64,000 bases of DNA from Strongylocentrotus purpuratus (GCF_000002235.5 NW_022145597.1:23204923-23268922); one strand, 5' to 3'. Shown: positions 1 through 13,413, counted from the first letter of the stretch. Numbers and translations are program-made. The notes: generated from the sequence alone by a model not told the origin.

Positions 1-214
1 AAAAGAATATATTTCATTCCTTTGGGACATGCTCTTTTGGGCAGCCCTGGATGGCCCATCCATAACTAAAAATATTCTTGAATTTATTTCAATTTCATAT
101 TAATCTGCATCAACTGTTCATCTTCTACTTGATTCTATTTTTGGCAAACTAATCACTCTTGTTTGTTTTTAGATATTCGTTATCAATTTTACATGATTCT
201 GCACAAAGTTGCTT

Positions 215-575
215 TTGAGAGAAAGGAAAGGTTGAGTTCTGAAAAAGGTATAAAATGATTTGTGAGATTTTTCATTCTTTTTATGTGAATGTGGAGGAAT
301 AAAGGTAAAAACATATCCCCTTAAAATGATGGCTATATGACATGCAATAGCTACTTGTGTTTGTTGTGTACCACAATTTCATGCCACATGTTTTGGTAGT
401 CCCGCATACATAGTTCTGTGTATGATGCAGGTGAATTTTTAGCAAAACTGGGCCAATTTCTTATGATGATTCCACAACCTCGGAAATACAAAAATTATGT
501 CCTACATGATCAATCTTTTCCAAATGCTTTAAGACAGATTCTTTCACATTAAAATTGCAGTCAACTTTGTGCTTA
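215..575 (+). mobile_element. TTAA-family MITE, diverged copy
   Basis: Shares ordered blocks with the copies at 1802 and 3689: GGTTGAGTTCTG at the left end, TTTGTGAGATTTTTCATTC, a GTAGTCCC...CATA block, GGGCCAATTTCTTATGATGA and TTCTTTCACAT near the right end. The ends have decayed. Confidence 0.7.
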
Positions 576-922
576 GATTCGATATGGACAGTTCTTACAT
601 GAAGCAAAGTAAACTTGCGTTGTAGAAATAAGAGAAATCCAGCAACTGAGAGTGGACTGATTTATGACCATCTGAGGGTAATAAGACAAGGAGGAAATAT
701 TGACACCTATAGAGTGCCAAAGACAGCCACTATCCATTTGTCATGTCATTTCATACGCAATAGCAAGGGAAATCACTTTGTAATGCAGACTTGTATACAT
801 GTAAATGTTCATATGTATGCCTAGATTTTGTTGATGTGGGCACAGCTACAATGTAGTACTTGTATTTGTAGTACAAAGGTGGGAAAGGGGCTCTGGTGGC
901 CCATGCAGACTGTATGCTAAAT

Positions 923-1370
923 TGGGGGTGGGGAGGGGGGTGGGGAGGGGGGGGGGTGGTTAGTGGGGGGGGGGGGGGGGGAGTTGTTGAATTTTGTATG
1001 CAAGATGACACCATGAAAACCCTTTTTTGGGGGGGGGGGAGAGGGGAAAAATATTGGGATTTGTCAAAGAAATAGGGCTTCTCCGCCTCTCTATCTCTCC
1101 TTCCTTCCACCCTCTCTCTCTCTCTCTCACCCTCTCACTCTCTGCCTCCGTCCATCCCTCTGTCTCCCCTCCCCCTTCCCCTTCTCTCTACCCTCTCTCC
1201 CTCCCCCTCTCTACCCTCTTCCTCCACCTCTCTCTCTCTCTTCTCTCTCCTCCCCTCCCCTCCCCTCCCCTCCCCATGATCCTTTCTCTCTCCCCTCCTT
1301 CTTTTCCCCCTTCCTCCCCCTTCCTCTTTCTCCCCCTCTCTCCATTTACATTCTCTATCGACACCTCCTT
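923..1370 (+). repeat. Poly-G tracts followed by a (CT)-rich pyrimidine tract
   Basis: G-rich runs with T or A interruptions at 923-981 and 1026-1046, then about 280 bp of CT/CCCCT repeat on the plus strand. Open frames through it are Ser/Leu/Pro artefacts. Confidence 0.9.
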
Positions 1371-1747
1371 ACCCCATAAAACTAACAGGATGACAGAACT
1401 GTTTCAATATCAGGGAGAGGACCCTCTAACATTACACCTACTGCTGATGGACCAATAACTCTATTACTTGGATTACACATCCTTTCAAAACATTGTATGC
1501 AATTTGACTGATCGAACAGGTTACTCTACCCAGCAGGTGTAACTATAGATCTTCTGTATATATACCAGGTTCATCTAAAACAAATATATTGGATCACAGC
1601 ATTTGAGGTATGTAATCACAGTGAGCTGTGTGCATCGGAATTAAAAACAAATAACAAATGTGTTCAATTCATTTCAGTCCAGTTTGCATACTACATACCT
1701 GCATTTGTTCAAGTGGATACTCGTAATTCAAATATGCTCTGTGTTAA

Positions 1748-2242
1748 TAACATTTATCGACATTACTTCATAAAAAGGTTGTTGAAAGGTACCCTATGTA
1801 TGAAAGAGAAGGTTGAGTTCTGGGAAGAGGTGAAAAATAATTTGTGAGCGTTATCATTCAAGTGTGGAAGAACATCAGATAAGACATGTTACCTGAAAAG
1901 CATGGCTCTTCAAATGCCTTCATATTCTAAATATGTCATGTAACATTGTAAAATCCAGGGTAGGATTTTTACGCCACGTGTTCGTGTAGTCCCATATACA
2001 TCTTTCTGTGTACAGTGCTCGTAACTTTACGAAGACTGGGCCAAATTTCTCATTATTTTGATGATTCCAGAACCTTGCAGTACACACCAATTCTTACATG
2101 CTACATGATCAACCGTTTCTGATCCTTTCCACACCTTTTCTTTCACAATGCAATCACATTACCAGTACTAAAGTTTATCTTTAACATGTTAACATTTATC
2201 GACATTACTTCATAAAAAGGTTGTTGAAAGGTACCCCATGTA
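1748..2242 (+). repeat. 53-bp direct repeat flanking a TTAA-family copy
   Basis: The segments 1748-1800 and 2190-2242, beginning TAACATTTATCGACATTACT and ending GGTACCCYATGTA, differ at about one position and bracket the MITE copy at 1802-2180. Confidence 0.85.
1802..2180 (+). mobile_element. TTAA-family MITE copy
   Basis: Starts GAAAGAGAAGGTTGAGTTCT and runs through GGCTCTTCAAATGCCTTCAT, the CCATATACATCTTTCTGTGT block and GATGATTCCAGAACC, ending near the TTCTTTCACAATGCAATC block. It is about 380 bp, like the complete copy at 3689-4072, in the opposite orientation. Confidence 0.8.
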
Positions 2243-2424
2243 TTAAGCTAGTGAGCTATGGCAGACAAACATACATGTACAGTGCTAAATCAAAGACGAG
2301 TAAAACAAATTGTAGGCTTAATGTCTGTTGAGAGCTAGAAGAACATTCACATGTATATAGTGTAGAGCTACATGTAACACCCATCTGACTCTCAGTAGTA
2401 ACAGTAAGGAAGAAATATGATCCT

Positions 2425-2729
2425 GGGGGGTGTTTCATAAAGAGTTTGTAAAGTTACTCATGACTTTACGAACGACTTGTATTATGAAGTGCCAGATAGG
2501 ATGCCCAAAGTTTTTTCTGATATTTCCAATAACCTCGATTAAATTATGGCAAAAAATATACTTTGCATTAAAAATGGTTGTTATAATAAGAATGTTAATC
2601 TACATCTGCACAGTTCAACTTAATAAATAATAATCAATAATGATTGAGCATCCCATTTGGCTTTTCATATATACAAGTCGTTCGTAAAGTCATGCGTAAC
2701 TTTAGGAACAGCTTTATGAAACACCCCCC
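2425..2729. mobile_element. Foldback MITE with GGGGGGTGTTTCATAAAG ends
   Basis: The left end GGGGGGTGTTTCATAAAG continues into TGACTTTACGAACGACTTGT; the right end is its reverse complement. The arms are about 60-65 bp with few mismatches around an AT-rich centre of about 170 bp. No coding capacity. Confidence 0.85.
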
Positions 2730-3311
2730 TGGTATTACTTTCACCTCTGTTTGTTATAACGCCTCGAATGAGAAGCTACAATTAAATCTAAGCCTTCCAC
2801 TTTTTTAAACAGGTCGAATATCATGAACGATCAAAACAAAATTGATAAATGTCGATATCTACATCTCAGTTATTTCATCCTTCTAGTTTTCAGTTTATAA
2901 GATACAAAGAAACTTAACAGTAATTAACAATTAACAAGCCTACCCTACACAATCATTGCTTGGGCTTGGAAATACTTCGGGTCTAACAACATTCTTTCTT
3001 GGATGACCTCTGGGGGCGGAGCCTGCAATTCAACACTGAACTTGACCTCCGATTTCAACTTTCCACTCACAAGCATTCGGTGAAAACAATATGCGGTCTA
3101 ATTGGCTGCAATCGGGCCTGTTCGTCTATGCCTAATGGATGTTTGTAGCATGTAATGTAGTGCACTGCCTGTGGGCCCACGAGTCAGAATTCTATGTACA
3201 CATGGTACACAGAAGATGTATTTTTTTAATGTACATGTACCCATGTATTGAAGCATGCTGTACACTTATAATGTAGAATATGGAGATATGCAATTTGTTA
3301 TAATCTTCTAT

Positions 3312-4135
3312 CAGCCTTTTCACACACAGCTAAATTCTATAAACATGATTAGTTTAAAGGGTTTTAAACTAATCAGCTGTACATACGACATCATTCACAA
3401 ACAGAAATATCTGTGCGATCGTTAATTGTTTCATGATTAACTACTGCTCTTAAAATGCGCAGTAGTGCCATTGCACATTGAAGGTCAGGTCATATCAAAC
3501 AAAGCACACGTTCTATCCAGTTTAAACCGTTCACACACAAAATGTCAAGCTCTCTAGATACAAACTTTGTATCTGCAGCCTGCTTTGAGAGGTGTATGAA
3601 TCGCGACTTCGTATCTATCCGAACATCGTATAAACGATGTTCACACAGGGAAAATTTTCTTTAAAGGTGTACAAAACTGTTGAGTTAAAGATGAAGTTGA
3701 GTTCTGGTCATGCGATTGCATTGTGAAAGAAACGGTGTGGAACCGACCAGAAAAGGTTGATCATCTAGCATATAAGAATTTGTGTGTATTGCAAGGTTCT
3801 GGAATCATCAAAATGATAAGAAATTTGGCAAGTCTTGGTAAAGTTACAAACACTTGCACAGAAAGATGTATATGGGACTACACGAACACGTGGCGTAAAA
3901 AGCCGGCCCCCGATTTTTACGATATAACATGCATATTTAGAATATGAAGGCATTTGAAGAGCCATGCTTTTCAGGGAACATGTCTTAACTGATGTTCTCC
4001 CACACTTGCATAATAAGAATGAGTAATGCTCACAAATTATTTTTCACCTCTTCCCAGAACTCAACCTTCTCTTTAAACATGTTTATACAAATCATCTCTA
4101 GATATGATGAATTTTAGCTGTGTGTGAAAAGGCTG
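3312..4135. mobile_element. DNA-transposon-like element with 23-bp TIRs, interrupted by a TTAA MITE
   Basis: The left end CAGCCTTTTCACACACAGC... (3312-3334) matches the reverse complement of 4113-4135 for 23 bp. Both sides are flanked by TAT. Without the nested insertion at 3689-4072 the element would be about 435 bp, so it is non-autonomous. A perfect 12-bp-arm hairpin (GATTAGTTTAAA / TTTAAACTAATC) lies at about 3347-3374. Confidence 0.8.
3689..4072 (-). mobile_element. TTAA-flanked MITE, intact-looking copy
   Basis: TTAA at 3685-3688 and 4073-4076 flank a 384-bp element whose ends are inverted: left AGATGAAGTTGAGTTCTGG, right the reverse complement of AGAGAAGGTTGAGTTCTGG. TTAA target duplication points to the piggyBac or Kolobok superfamilies. 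It sits inside the TIR element 3312-4135, so it is the younger insertion. Confidence 0.85.
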
Positions 4136-4761
4136 TATGACATGTATGTTGTTATACAGAACAGTGATCAGGGCCAGAAGGGCGTCATTACAACTACTGT
4201 AGGTAACACCACTCTAGTTATTCTGGCCCTTGATTGTAATCATAAGTCTGTCTTGTATTCTAGAATCATTTCTACACAATGTACAGTTGAATTAAACAGC
4301 AGACACTGCTTTTCTTTCCTTATTCATTTTGCAAGAACTGATGAAACACTTATCCTTTACACAAAAGAATTGGCATCTTTACCATCTTAATCACAGTATA
4401 TTCTAAACTCTAAGATCAATGTAAATGTACTTTGCTATTCGTTCCTTTTTGATTTTGTCTTGTATCTATTTTCGAGGGGGTGTCCTAAGATCTACGTCTT
4501 TGATAAGATGCGAAAAATGATGACCTTTCTCAACCTGCTCTCCAGGAAGTTATTCATGAGGAAACATCAGTGAGGCATACATGATGTATGCTTATAAAGG
4601 TGCATTCTCATTAGCCCAAGCAAGCGCACGGTTGAGAGTTCAGCTACATTGTACAGGTTCACACGAGACTGGCATCTTTCAACTGTAAGTTTGCGAAACG
4701 TCATAGTGATAAACAGCGATCCACTAGCAACAACGAGGGTTCACTTGGGAAAGAAACAATA

Positions 4762-5077
4762 GGCCTGTCCTCATCAGCTCGAGTTTGCCAAATAACCTGC
4801 TATTTTCAGACTCTGGATATTATCCTGAATCTCGAAATTGCATTTTCACCAGACCGATATGCTCATCACATCTAGCTTGGACGGGCGTATAGATTAGACT
4901 GTATTTCCCCAAAAGCGGGATATTTTGGAAACAAGACCAAAATTTCTCTTGATATTTTCTCGACCAAATATCCCGCTAATTGCAACTACGGGCTGATGAG
5001 GATGCAAACTAGCTGGATAATTTGGGATAGTTTTACTAGCGGGTTATTTGGCAAACTCAAGCTGATGAAGACAGGCC
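4762..5077. mobile_element. TA-flanked foldback MITE, copy 1
   Basis: Bounded by TA at 4760-4761 and 5078-5079. It begins GGCCTGTCCTCATCAGCTCG and ends with the inverted equivalent. Internal ATATCCCGCTA-type blocks are shared with the copies at 17672 and 27951. Confidence 0.85.
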
Positions 5078-7261
5078 TAATGAGTACTGAGATGTCTAAA
5101 CTACAAGTTGGGGAAGGCATTCATTTGAACTACACGGTGGTGTGTCAACACAGCACATGACTTTGAATTAGGCTAGGAGGCTTGCTTGAAAACTCAGGCT
5201 AATGAGAACAGACCTTCTGAGTGAACTCCTGTGCTTTCTACATCGATGATCATGGCAGCCATCTTGATTTCTAAGCATGACTTCACAAATCGCATCTTGT
5301 CTAACTCCCAAAAATCAAATTCTAGCCTGGAAAGTGATAATGGCAAATGCTTGTAACATTCTACCAATGCTGTACGTTTCATGTACAGTATATGTTCATG
5401 TAAAAACCCAAATGTACAACGTACACTGCAGGCCTGATAAAAAGTGTACTAAGATGAATTAATGAATCGAAAAATAAATAGAATAAATTAATTAATTAAT
5501 AACTAAATAAAAGTAAACAAATAAATAAACAAACAAATAAAATTCTAGCCAGGAAAGTGATCTTGGCATAAATCATTAGATAAGAATAAAGTTCTACAAA
5601 TGATTGTTGTATTCTTCATGTGTAATTGTACAATGTAAATAAAAACATATACAATGTTGACCTGTACATGTACATGATAAAGAATGTACCGCCAAAAATA
5701 GATTCTCAGTTTGTAGTTTAAATTCTCCAAATAACTTGTTGAATATTGCACATACTCATTTATAGCAATGACATGTTAGAAGATATGGAAAATCTAAGTT
5801 ACATGTACATTGTATCTAACATAATGCTCAGCATTAGACAGGCCCTATGATACAAGTAGTGCCCAACTTGTATCAATTTGCCTTTTTATTTTTGAGATTT
5901 ACACATATGATATAAACACACCAGTTTAATACCAGAGACTTTATATATGAACAACAGAAACTAAAATGTTCAAAGAGGAAAAACTGACGCATCAATAAAG
6001 CAATTTAAAGGCCCATTGTACTATGTACTTGTACTACTTGCTCTCTCTATATAGAAAACAATTCCTAATCGGTGACCATTGGTCCCCCATGATCCTCTTT
6101 TTCTTATGTTAATTGAGAGCTGAGTTGATGAGATAGCCACCTGTCAGTGACCTTCCTGGGTGGTCTAATCCCTCCTAGCCAAACTAGTACAGACAGCCTT
6201 TAAAAGAAAATCAGAGAGGTGCATCCTCTATTGGGCATGCAAGCAACAGCACACGTGCCGTCTCGCACAGCGAACGCCAGTCAACGATGCTAGCCGAATT
6301 AGTAATTCCTTCCTCAACGATATAAATACATGCTGGTGCGGTGAACTGCATGTACCCCTAACACACACGGTTCAACGTGTGATTAAGGGAAGCACAGTAG
6401 CGATTCCAACTCCACATTGAATACATGTACGATACTAGCATATACTGCATTTTATATGCGTCTCTGTAAACATCAAATTCACCTCTACAACTTTCAAATC
6501 AAATATCTGTTTTCAATTCTCACATTGACAGCCCTTCCAGTCACAGGATATACCCTACAATTTCATCACAAACTTTTGCCAGATTTCTTGGCAGTTTGAA
6601 TATAAATAATCCCCTAAAAGTTTTTTACACATCTTGTTATCAAGTCTCAAGAGAAATACCTCATATCATTTCTAATGATTTTTTCAATATCAAGGAAATT
6701 CTATGGAAATATATGAATGCATACTAATGGAAGGCGAAGGACCATAAATGACTCAAATTATTTCCTTTAACAGAATAAATATGATTTTGGGATGAAAATT
6801 TCTGACATTTAAATTATATTTTCACCGATATACCTTATTCAAGCAAAATTAAATCACTTTCATTTTCAGCAAAATTATGAAAAGATATCATAAATAGATA
6901 TCAAAAATTCAAAAAAATATAAAATATCAAAGAATTTAATTTGTATGTGGTGTTAATTTTAAAGGTTATTTTTATAATAGGTTAGAAAATGTATACTATA
7001 CAAGCAGATGGAAAACAAATACGTTTTAACTTCTTGCCAAAGCAGCCAAAAATGATTGAAGAATGTAATAACTCATTTGGTATTTGTGAATGTGGAGGCA
7101 GGCAACACACAATGGTCTCTAGCTATGCTAGCTGTGATGATTCAGACGCAATCATCATCAGTCATCCTAGTGACCTTGTAGAATGGTTGCCTTGAAGCTC
7201 AAAGCTATTGATCAGCATCTATTCTATTCTCTGCTCACCATTGGGTAAGTTTCCACTACTT

Positions 7262-7326
7262 TCTCCCTTTGAGTTTTCTTTCTTTTCTTTCCTTCTCTCT
7301 CTCTCTCTCTCTCTCTATGCCAGTAT

Positions 7327-7366
<40 letters not shown>

Positions 7367-7395
7367 GAAGTGTGTCACCCATACCCCCTCCTACC

Positions 7396-7435
<40 letters not shown>

Positions 7436-7660
7436 TATATTTGCCCTTCCCCTTCCCCTCTTCCTATAGATCTATTTATCTATCACTCTCTCTCTCTCTC
7501 TCTCTCTGTATATTTTCTCTCCTTCAATACATTGTCCCTTCTCCCTCTGTCTCACCCCTCATCTCCCTCCTCTCTCTCCCCCCATCTCCCCCCCCCCCCA
7601 TCTCTCTCTCTCTCCCTCTCTCCCCCATCTCTTACTCCCCCTCTCCCTCTCCCCACCCCG

Positions 7661-7705
<45 letters not shown>
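7262..7705 (+). repeat. (CT)n / (GT)n low-complexity block
   Basis: (CT)n runs around a (GT)n microsatellite at about 7329-7366, then CCCCCATCTC and more CT repeats to 7705. The open frames through it are artefacts. Confidence 0.95.
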
Positions 7706-7707
<2 letters not shown>

Positions 7708-8004
7708 CATCATACACCAAGGTAGATACAAAACTAGATACATACAATTACAAACGATGCACAGACTGTACTATACATCTAAAGAAAGCTGCCGAGGATC
7801 TTTGCCCAAACCCAGGACTGACAAAGAAAGGAAAAGATTTATTCAGCCTTTGGGCTACTCATTTAGCATGGAAGGAAAAATCGATGCATTCTGCCACCAC
7901 TACGCCAATCTTGACATACAGACAGTGCTTATGCATTAACACACAGTGTAATATACGTATGTAGAAGAGTGCATGCAGTCTCTATACCTGTTGCTATTTG
8001 GCCA

Positions 8005-8100
8005 ATGCATGTCTGTTTGGTGCAAAAAGGGCATTAACTAATATACATGTCTTTTTAGAAAGAATTAATACCCTTTTTGCTCTCAACAGATGACATGCAT
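8005..8100. repeat. Long imperfect hairpin (33-37 nt arms)
   Basis: ATGCATGTC...GCAAAAAGGG(C)ATTAA at 8005-8037 pairs with TTAAT(A)CCCTTTTTGC...GACATGCAT at 8064-8100, leaving a loop of about 26 nt. Either a tiny foldback element or a hairpin RNA precursor; no known microRNA was recognised. Confidence 0.75.
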
Positions 8101-9049
8101 ACCGTGTACTGTACATGTATGTCCCAAGCTACCTAAATGTCCAATTGGATATCAATTAACACCAACCATGCCAATTACATTGAATGTATATTTTGTCCCA
8201 AGCAGAAAATAACCTTCATTTGCCAGCTTGAGAATGCCATATCGGTAGTCCCAATTAGTATTAAAGATCCATGGATGTAGGTACAGTGTACATACCATTA
8301 AACATACAGTACATACTTCTTTAAAAAAATTGAAATGCAGTTGTCTTCAGCTGCAGTCGAGCTTATGGTTTGCGTTATTCACTTTTTGTCTGTTTAATTG
8401 TTTTGTACATGTGTTGATCACGTGGACATAGTTACTGATAACTTGTTTATAAGCTACTGGAAAAATAATTAACCAATCCCCACAATTAAACCAATCTACA
8501 TGTACAAGTGTATACAGGGCTTTTCTAATATCTCCACTTACACATACTGTATGAGTCTGAACATGTGTGGACTCTATAGCTCTGTTCATAATTCAAAACC
8601 TGAAATTACCAACATCGAAATGCATCCTTAATTTTCTTGGTTACCACTTATGTAGCAGCACTTAAAAAATTGCAGTAACACACCAACATATTACAGTATT
8701 ACTACAGTGTACATTCACACCCTCACCTGCGCTTCTGGAAAGCTGCACATCCAGTTTTCATTGAGCAATAGGTATTTTAGAATACATCCAGCAAAGAACC
8801 CTGACTACAGTACATTTGTAATACTAGAAATTCGTGAATCGCATAAGACCAGTGTATGTACAGTGTATGTTTCAAATTTACGAATAATTTGCTTGTTTTT
8901 TTAATCTTGACATATTCTCCAGGGGCCCCTACCTGCAAAAGTCACACAATACAGGTGCATCCATACAGTACTTACTGTACATGGAGCCTGGAGGTTCTCA
9001 GCCAAATACAGCATTATTCAACATCTAGGGCTTTCTGTTGCATACATAA

Positions 9050-9190
9050 GCATGATGGCTCAGTGATAGAGCAGTGCTCACATACATTTGTTACTGGAAG
9101 GTTCTAGGTTCAAACCAAATCAACATGGTAGAGCCCTTTGGTGGGGCAATTATCGATTCCCTTGGATAGGATCTCAACCATTCATGTAGC
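9050..9190 (+). mobile_element. tRNA-derived SINE fragment (family 2)
   Basis: GATGGCTCAGTGATAGAGC resembles a tRNA A box and GGTTCAAACC about 50 nt later a B box. The downstream block CCCTTTGGTGGGGCA also occurs in the copy at 54076-54186 (reverse strand). Confidence 0.65.
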
Positions 9191-11321
9191 CCCCCCCCCC
9201 CCCTCCTCCCCCTGCTGAATACCTAGTCTTTACTCGCTTTCTTTACAATCAGGTTTAAGTAAGTCATCAATCTACTGTATCAATTAAAATTGCTGCAAAT
9301 ATTATGCGGACACAGCTAAACTAAAGTTCAAGGTAAAAAAAGCAAAAGCTGTGCATGCTTATTACATGAACTAGCAAAGTACATGTAGTTGTTTTTGCCC
9401 CCCTCCCCCACCCACGATGAAAATTACAGGGCATATTTTTTTTAATATGTCACAGAGCTTCATTTATAATGCATTACACAGCTCAACGCCTATAATATGT
9501 TAAATGTTTAAGTACTGGGGTAATATCAACTTGCTATTACACATCAACTGCACTCTGTAGTCGGTGAGGCATTATATTACTTCATTAAATTTACATAGCT
9601 ATCCTCACGAGATGAAAATGATTATTTGATAATCCTTTTAACATCACTAAGGCATTCCATACACAGCGTGACAAGGAATAATGTATTCTACATTCAAAAT
9701 TTAGACTAAGAGCTGTACATAAAATATGAATACGTAGGCCTAAAGCATAAACATCACCACAGAACATCATCATTGATACCGTAATGTTTTGACAGGTGGC
9801 TAAATGGTGATAAAATATAATCGGCATACATCTGAAGTTTCTAATTCATTTACACATTCTTACAAAACATTGTGCATTTTAATGCTCTGAAAGACTGCAA
9901 CAGGTACATACATGTATACATGTCCTGTCTGTACAAAAACAGAAACATTTGCAATATGAAACTTTTGCAATCATCATTTTCACAGCAAGAAATTTCTTGA
10001 ATTCCAAGAATTCAGTGTAGTGTTACAGTAGTTGTAATTCAATCTTTTTAAGGCGCATGAAACTTTTGCGATTCTGAACCACTTGAAAAGTTTATGAACA
10101 TTTAAAGTAAATGCACACATCTTCTTTTTTTTTTTTACTAGTACTTACATGTAGCATGGCGTTCGTATGCAATACTTCATTGTGTACATTACATTTAAAG
10201 AGCTGAATATTATTTTCCAATTGTGTACTCTTCTGAGAGCACTTTATGTAAATAGGGAAAAAAAGTACAAAGTCTAGAGAGATGGATCTCCTTCAAAGAT
10301 TAGATCAGATTCAGAACTTGATATTTCTATCTACGATTGTATCCGCTGAAATAGAACTCGACTGTATCATGTCAATATTTACTTTCATTAACCACATCAT
10401 CGATGCATTTCAATGTGATGAGTAGCCTCTATTTGACTGGTAAAATACATTCAACATATTTTGTGATTTCTTTGATATGAAAAGCAAAGAATTACATGTA
10501 CATTACATGTATCTCTCTCTAAAACTATTATTCATTGTACATTTAAATGCATCTTGACAACATACCAGAGAAGTATTAAAAACAAACAAATTACCAAGCA
10601 AGGAAACAAACACACAAAACCAAATGCTAGCAGGATCTGCACTTAAAAAGCATTTAGTCAAAAGGAACTCCTCATGAATCTCCTTTGTATGGAGTATTGA
10701 TTTAGCAGTAAACCACAGCTTTAAAATCTAGTTTCAAACAATAAAGGGCAAAGAAAATAACTGTAACTCATCCTATAATCCCCTTTACATGTGTTGTTCC
10801 TTTACAGAGTTATAGAGACTATGCATAAACTTGAATGTAAACATGTCAGCTTGTAAGGGAACAAAGATGAGTTCTGAAAAATCAATATCTAAAGTAGGCT
10901 CAATCTCAGTTAATCCTACCTAAAAACTCATCAATAAAACCTATTTATAAACTCTCCTCAATAAGAAAAGACCTTCAGCACTATACAAAACCCAAAACCA
11001 CAGTCATTTCAAGAGCTATGAGGTACAATACAGGTGAATTGAAGAGCTAAAGATCAAAAGTACAAAAGTATAAAATAAGAGGTGTGAAACGGCTCCTAGC
11101 ACAAAGTCGATTACATGTTTATTAACTTAAGTCAATTAACTTTATTGTGTGAATACAGTCTGGGGACTAACTTTAAAGACTAAATTGGAGCCAATCACAA
11201 AAATCAGAGACCTACACGTACAGTACATGTAGGTGGGATAAAGGTTATTGATGTTGTGAAAGTATGTGTGTGTGTGGGGGGGGGGGGGTAGGGGGAGGGG
11301 GTGGGGGGGGGGGGGGTCTGT

Positions 11322-11469
11322 TTAGCAAATCAAATCTGTTTTTCTATTTCAACAAAATGTTTACTTTGGGAGTTTGTATTTTGTCCATGTAAATTAGCAA
11401 ATCAAATCTGTTTTTCTATTTGTTTCAACAAAATGTTTACTTTGGGAGTTTGTATTTTGTCCATGTAAA
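11322..11469 (+). repeat. Tandem duplication, 72-bp unit
   Basis: TTAGCAAATCAAATCTG... occurs at 11322-11393 and again at 11394-11469. The copies are identical except for a GTTT insertion in the second, so the duplication is recent. It directly follows a poly-G tract (11276-11316). Confidence 0.95.
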
Positions 11470-13329
11470 TTCAAAAGCATGCTCTTTTTTTCATGAATAA
11501 CAACAAATAAACATTTGTTTTTTCCATAGATAGTCTAGCTAGCCCTGGTTGTAGGAGATTATAAAATGAAATTGTGGTAAAATAACTTATAAATAAAAAT
11601 AAAATAAAAATTTGTAATTTAAAATTAGCCCCTGTTTCTACTTGTAAATTTTTTTCTGTCATTGGTTTTAATGTTTAACAACTGACCAGACACCAAATGA
11701 ACAGCAAAGTTCAGAGCAGCATGTACCTTACATGTGAAAGAAGCCCGCAATAGAAGGACTTTATTTCTTACACTGCACAAGCGGCCCTAGGACCAAAACA
11801 AGCTGTAAGAACAAGCGCCAAACTGAATCCTGGAAAATTCCTTTGGAGGGGATAAGTTCTTTATTCTATTGTCACTTCCCGTTGTTGGGGTGTTGACACA
11901 CGCAGCTTATACCATTCTCCGACTGCAACAAACCCCGAACAGAAGAATGGTAACACCTCTCGGCCTTTTGTTAGGAAACATGTCATCACTTTCAAAGGCA
12001 AACAGACCTGTGGCACAAGTGAGATCGAGGATGAAATACCAGTCTCAATCACGCCAAAACATGTGTGTTTTGGATTGGGGCATCTTCTCCACATGTATGG
12101 ATTCAGGAGGGGAAAAAACAGGTACATGTATGTGCAAGTCAAATAAAAATATTAAAAAAATTGAAAAGTTAAAAAAAAGGAGTGATTTTAAATCATTCAA
12201 CGCAATGGACAAGTATTAAAAGGCTGAAAAGCAGCCCCCTCCACCCCCCCCCCCCAAAAAAAAAAAAAAATTGCAATGTACATGTAGGCAGCACCTACAG
12301 TATATATGAAATAGGAATTTTCACCAAATAGTTATGAAATAATGTAAACATGTTCACAAAATTGAAAAATAGAAATATGTACCCAAGAACATGAATGTAT
12401 ATGTACAAGAACATCATACAATGATCTTAGAAGCAAGATACACTGAAATGTGAAATTGAACGTTTCACCCTTTCATGAAACAAGCTGGAAATGCAAGCAC
12501 TTTCAATCTACCTGCAGCTCAATATTTCAAAGAAAAATGCCTAAATAACAATTTCAAAAAAGAAGGAGCAGTAACAATATATTACACTACAGCACAACGG
12601 TAGAACAGGGGAAGGGATGGGGACAAAACACAAACAAACCCCCCAAATTCACTCGTTAATATCTGAAACCCTTAATTATATATTATTTCTGTTCCTGTCC
12701 CCTCTAAACATGAGTGAAATCAGCAAAATAAATACAAGAGAGCAGTAAACAATATAGGCCTGGTAAGCTTTACAAAGGAGCTTTACAAAGGAGCTTTAAA
12801 AAAAGAAAGAAAAAGAGCTCCGGTATTTAAAACACACAAACAATAAATAAATATCAAGGATTGTAAGAAAAATAAAAACTCCCGTACTGAATCTCAAAAA
12901 GAGCACTCCCATGTGCGGGAAAAACTACATTTCACTGACTGAAATCAAATTGAGGAATTCGTCTGAAAGGCCCTTCACCTCCGGCTCTGCTAGCTGCAAA
13001 TACATTTTTAATTGGGCTTTAGAATTGCATTGCAAATACTTGATGAATGAAAGGTGAAATTAGACTTGATAGCCAGTCAAATTTGGTTACGGATGAAGGC
13101 GATGAGACGGGTGACTCTAAAGAAATGTGAATGGTTCGTAAAAGAGACACGTCTGGGAGATTGCGGTAGTCAGTCTTTCAGGATTCTGATGTTTTACGAT
13201 AACAATTTTTCTCTCTTCCAAATAAAATTACCATGGATAGGGCAATATTGTATCGTTATTAAGTAAAGCAATCCTCAATGATAACTAATGAGCATATTAA
13301 GAGCATGAATCCGATGACAGGGGTAATAA

Positions 13330-13413
13330 TATACATGTATATCTGTAAAGCGCATTGAGAGGGCCTGGGGTCCTGAAATGCGCTATATTAGGACGAACTA
13401 TTATTATTATTAA
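13330..13413 (+). mobile_element. SINE 3' tail fragment
   Basis: TGTAAAGCGCATTGAGAG...GCGCTATATTAG followed by (ATT)n resembles the 3' ends of the SINE copies at 14966 and 63539. No tRNA-like head is present. Confidence 0.55.

Noticed and set aside
7208-7939. A 243-codon open frame and overlapping Ser/Leu-rich frames
   Set aside because: They run through CT and GT microsatellites; the residues simply spell the repeat.
10660-10695. Minus-strand EIHEEFL as a candidate next DLG exon (relatives have DIQEFYE)
   Set aside because: Wrong residues, no acceptor in the needed phase, and the frame does not continue like DLG.
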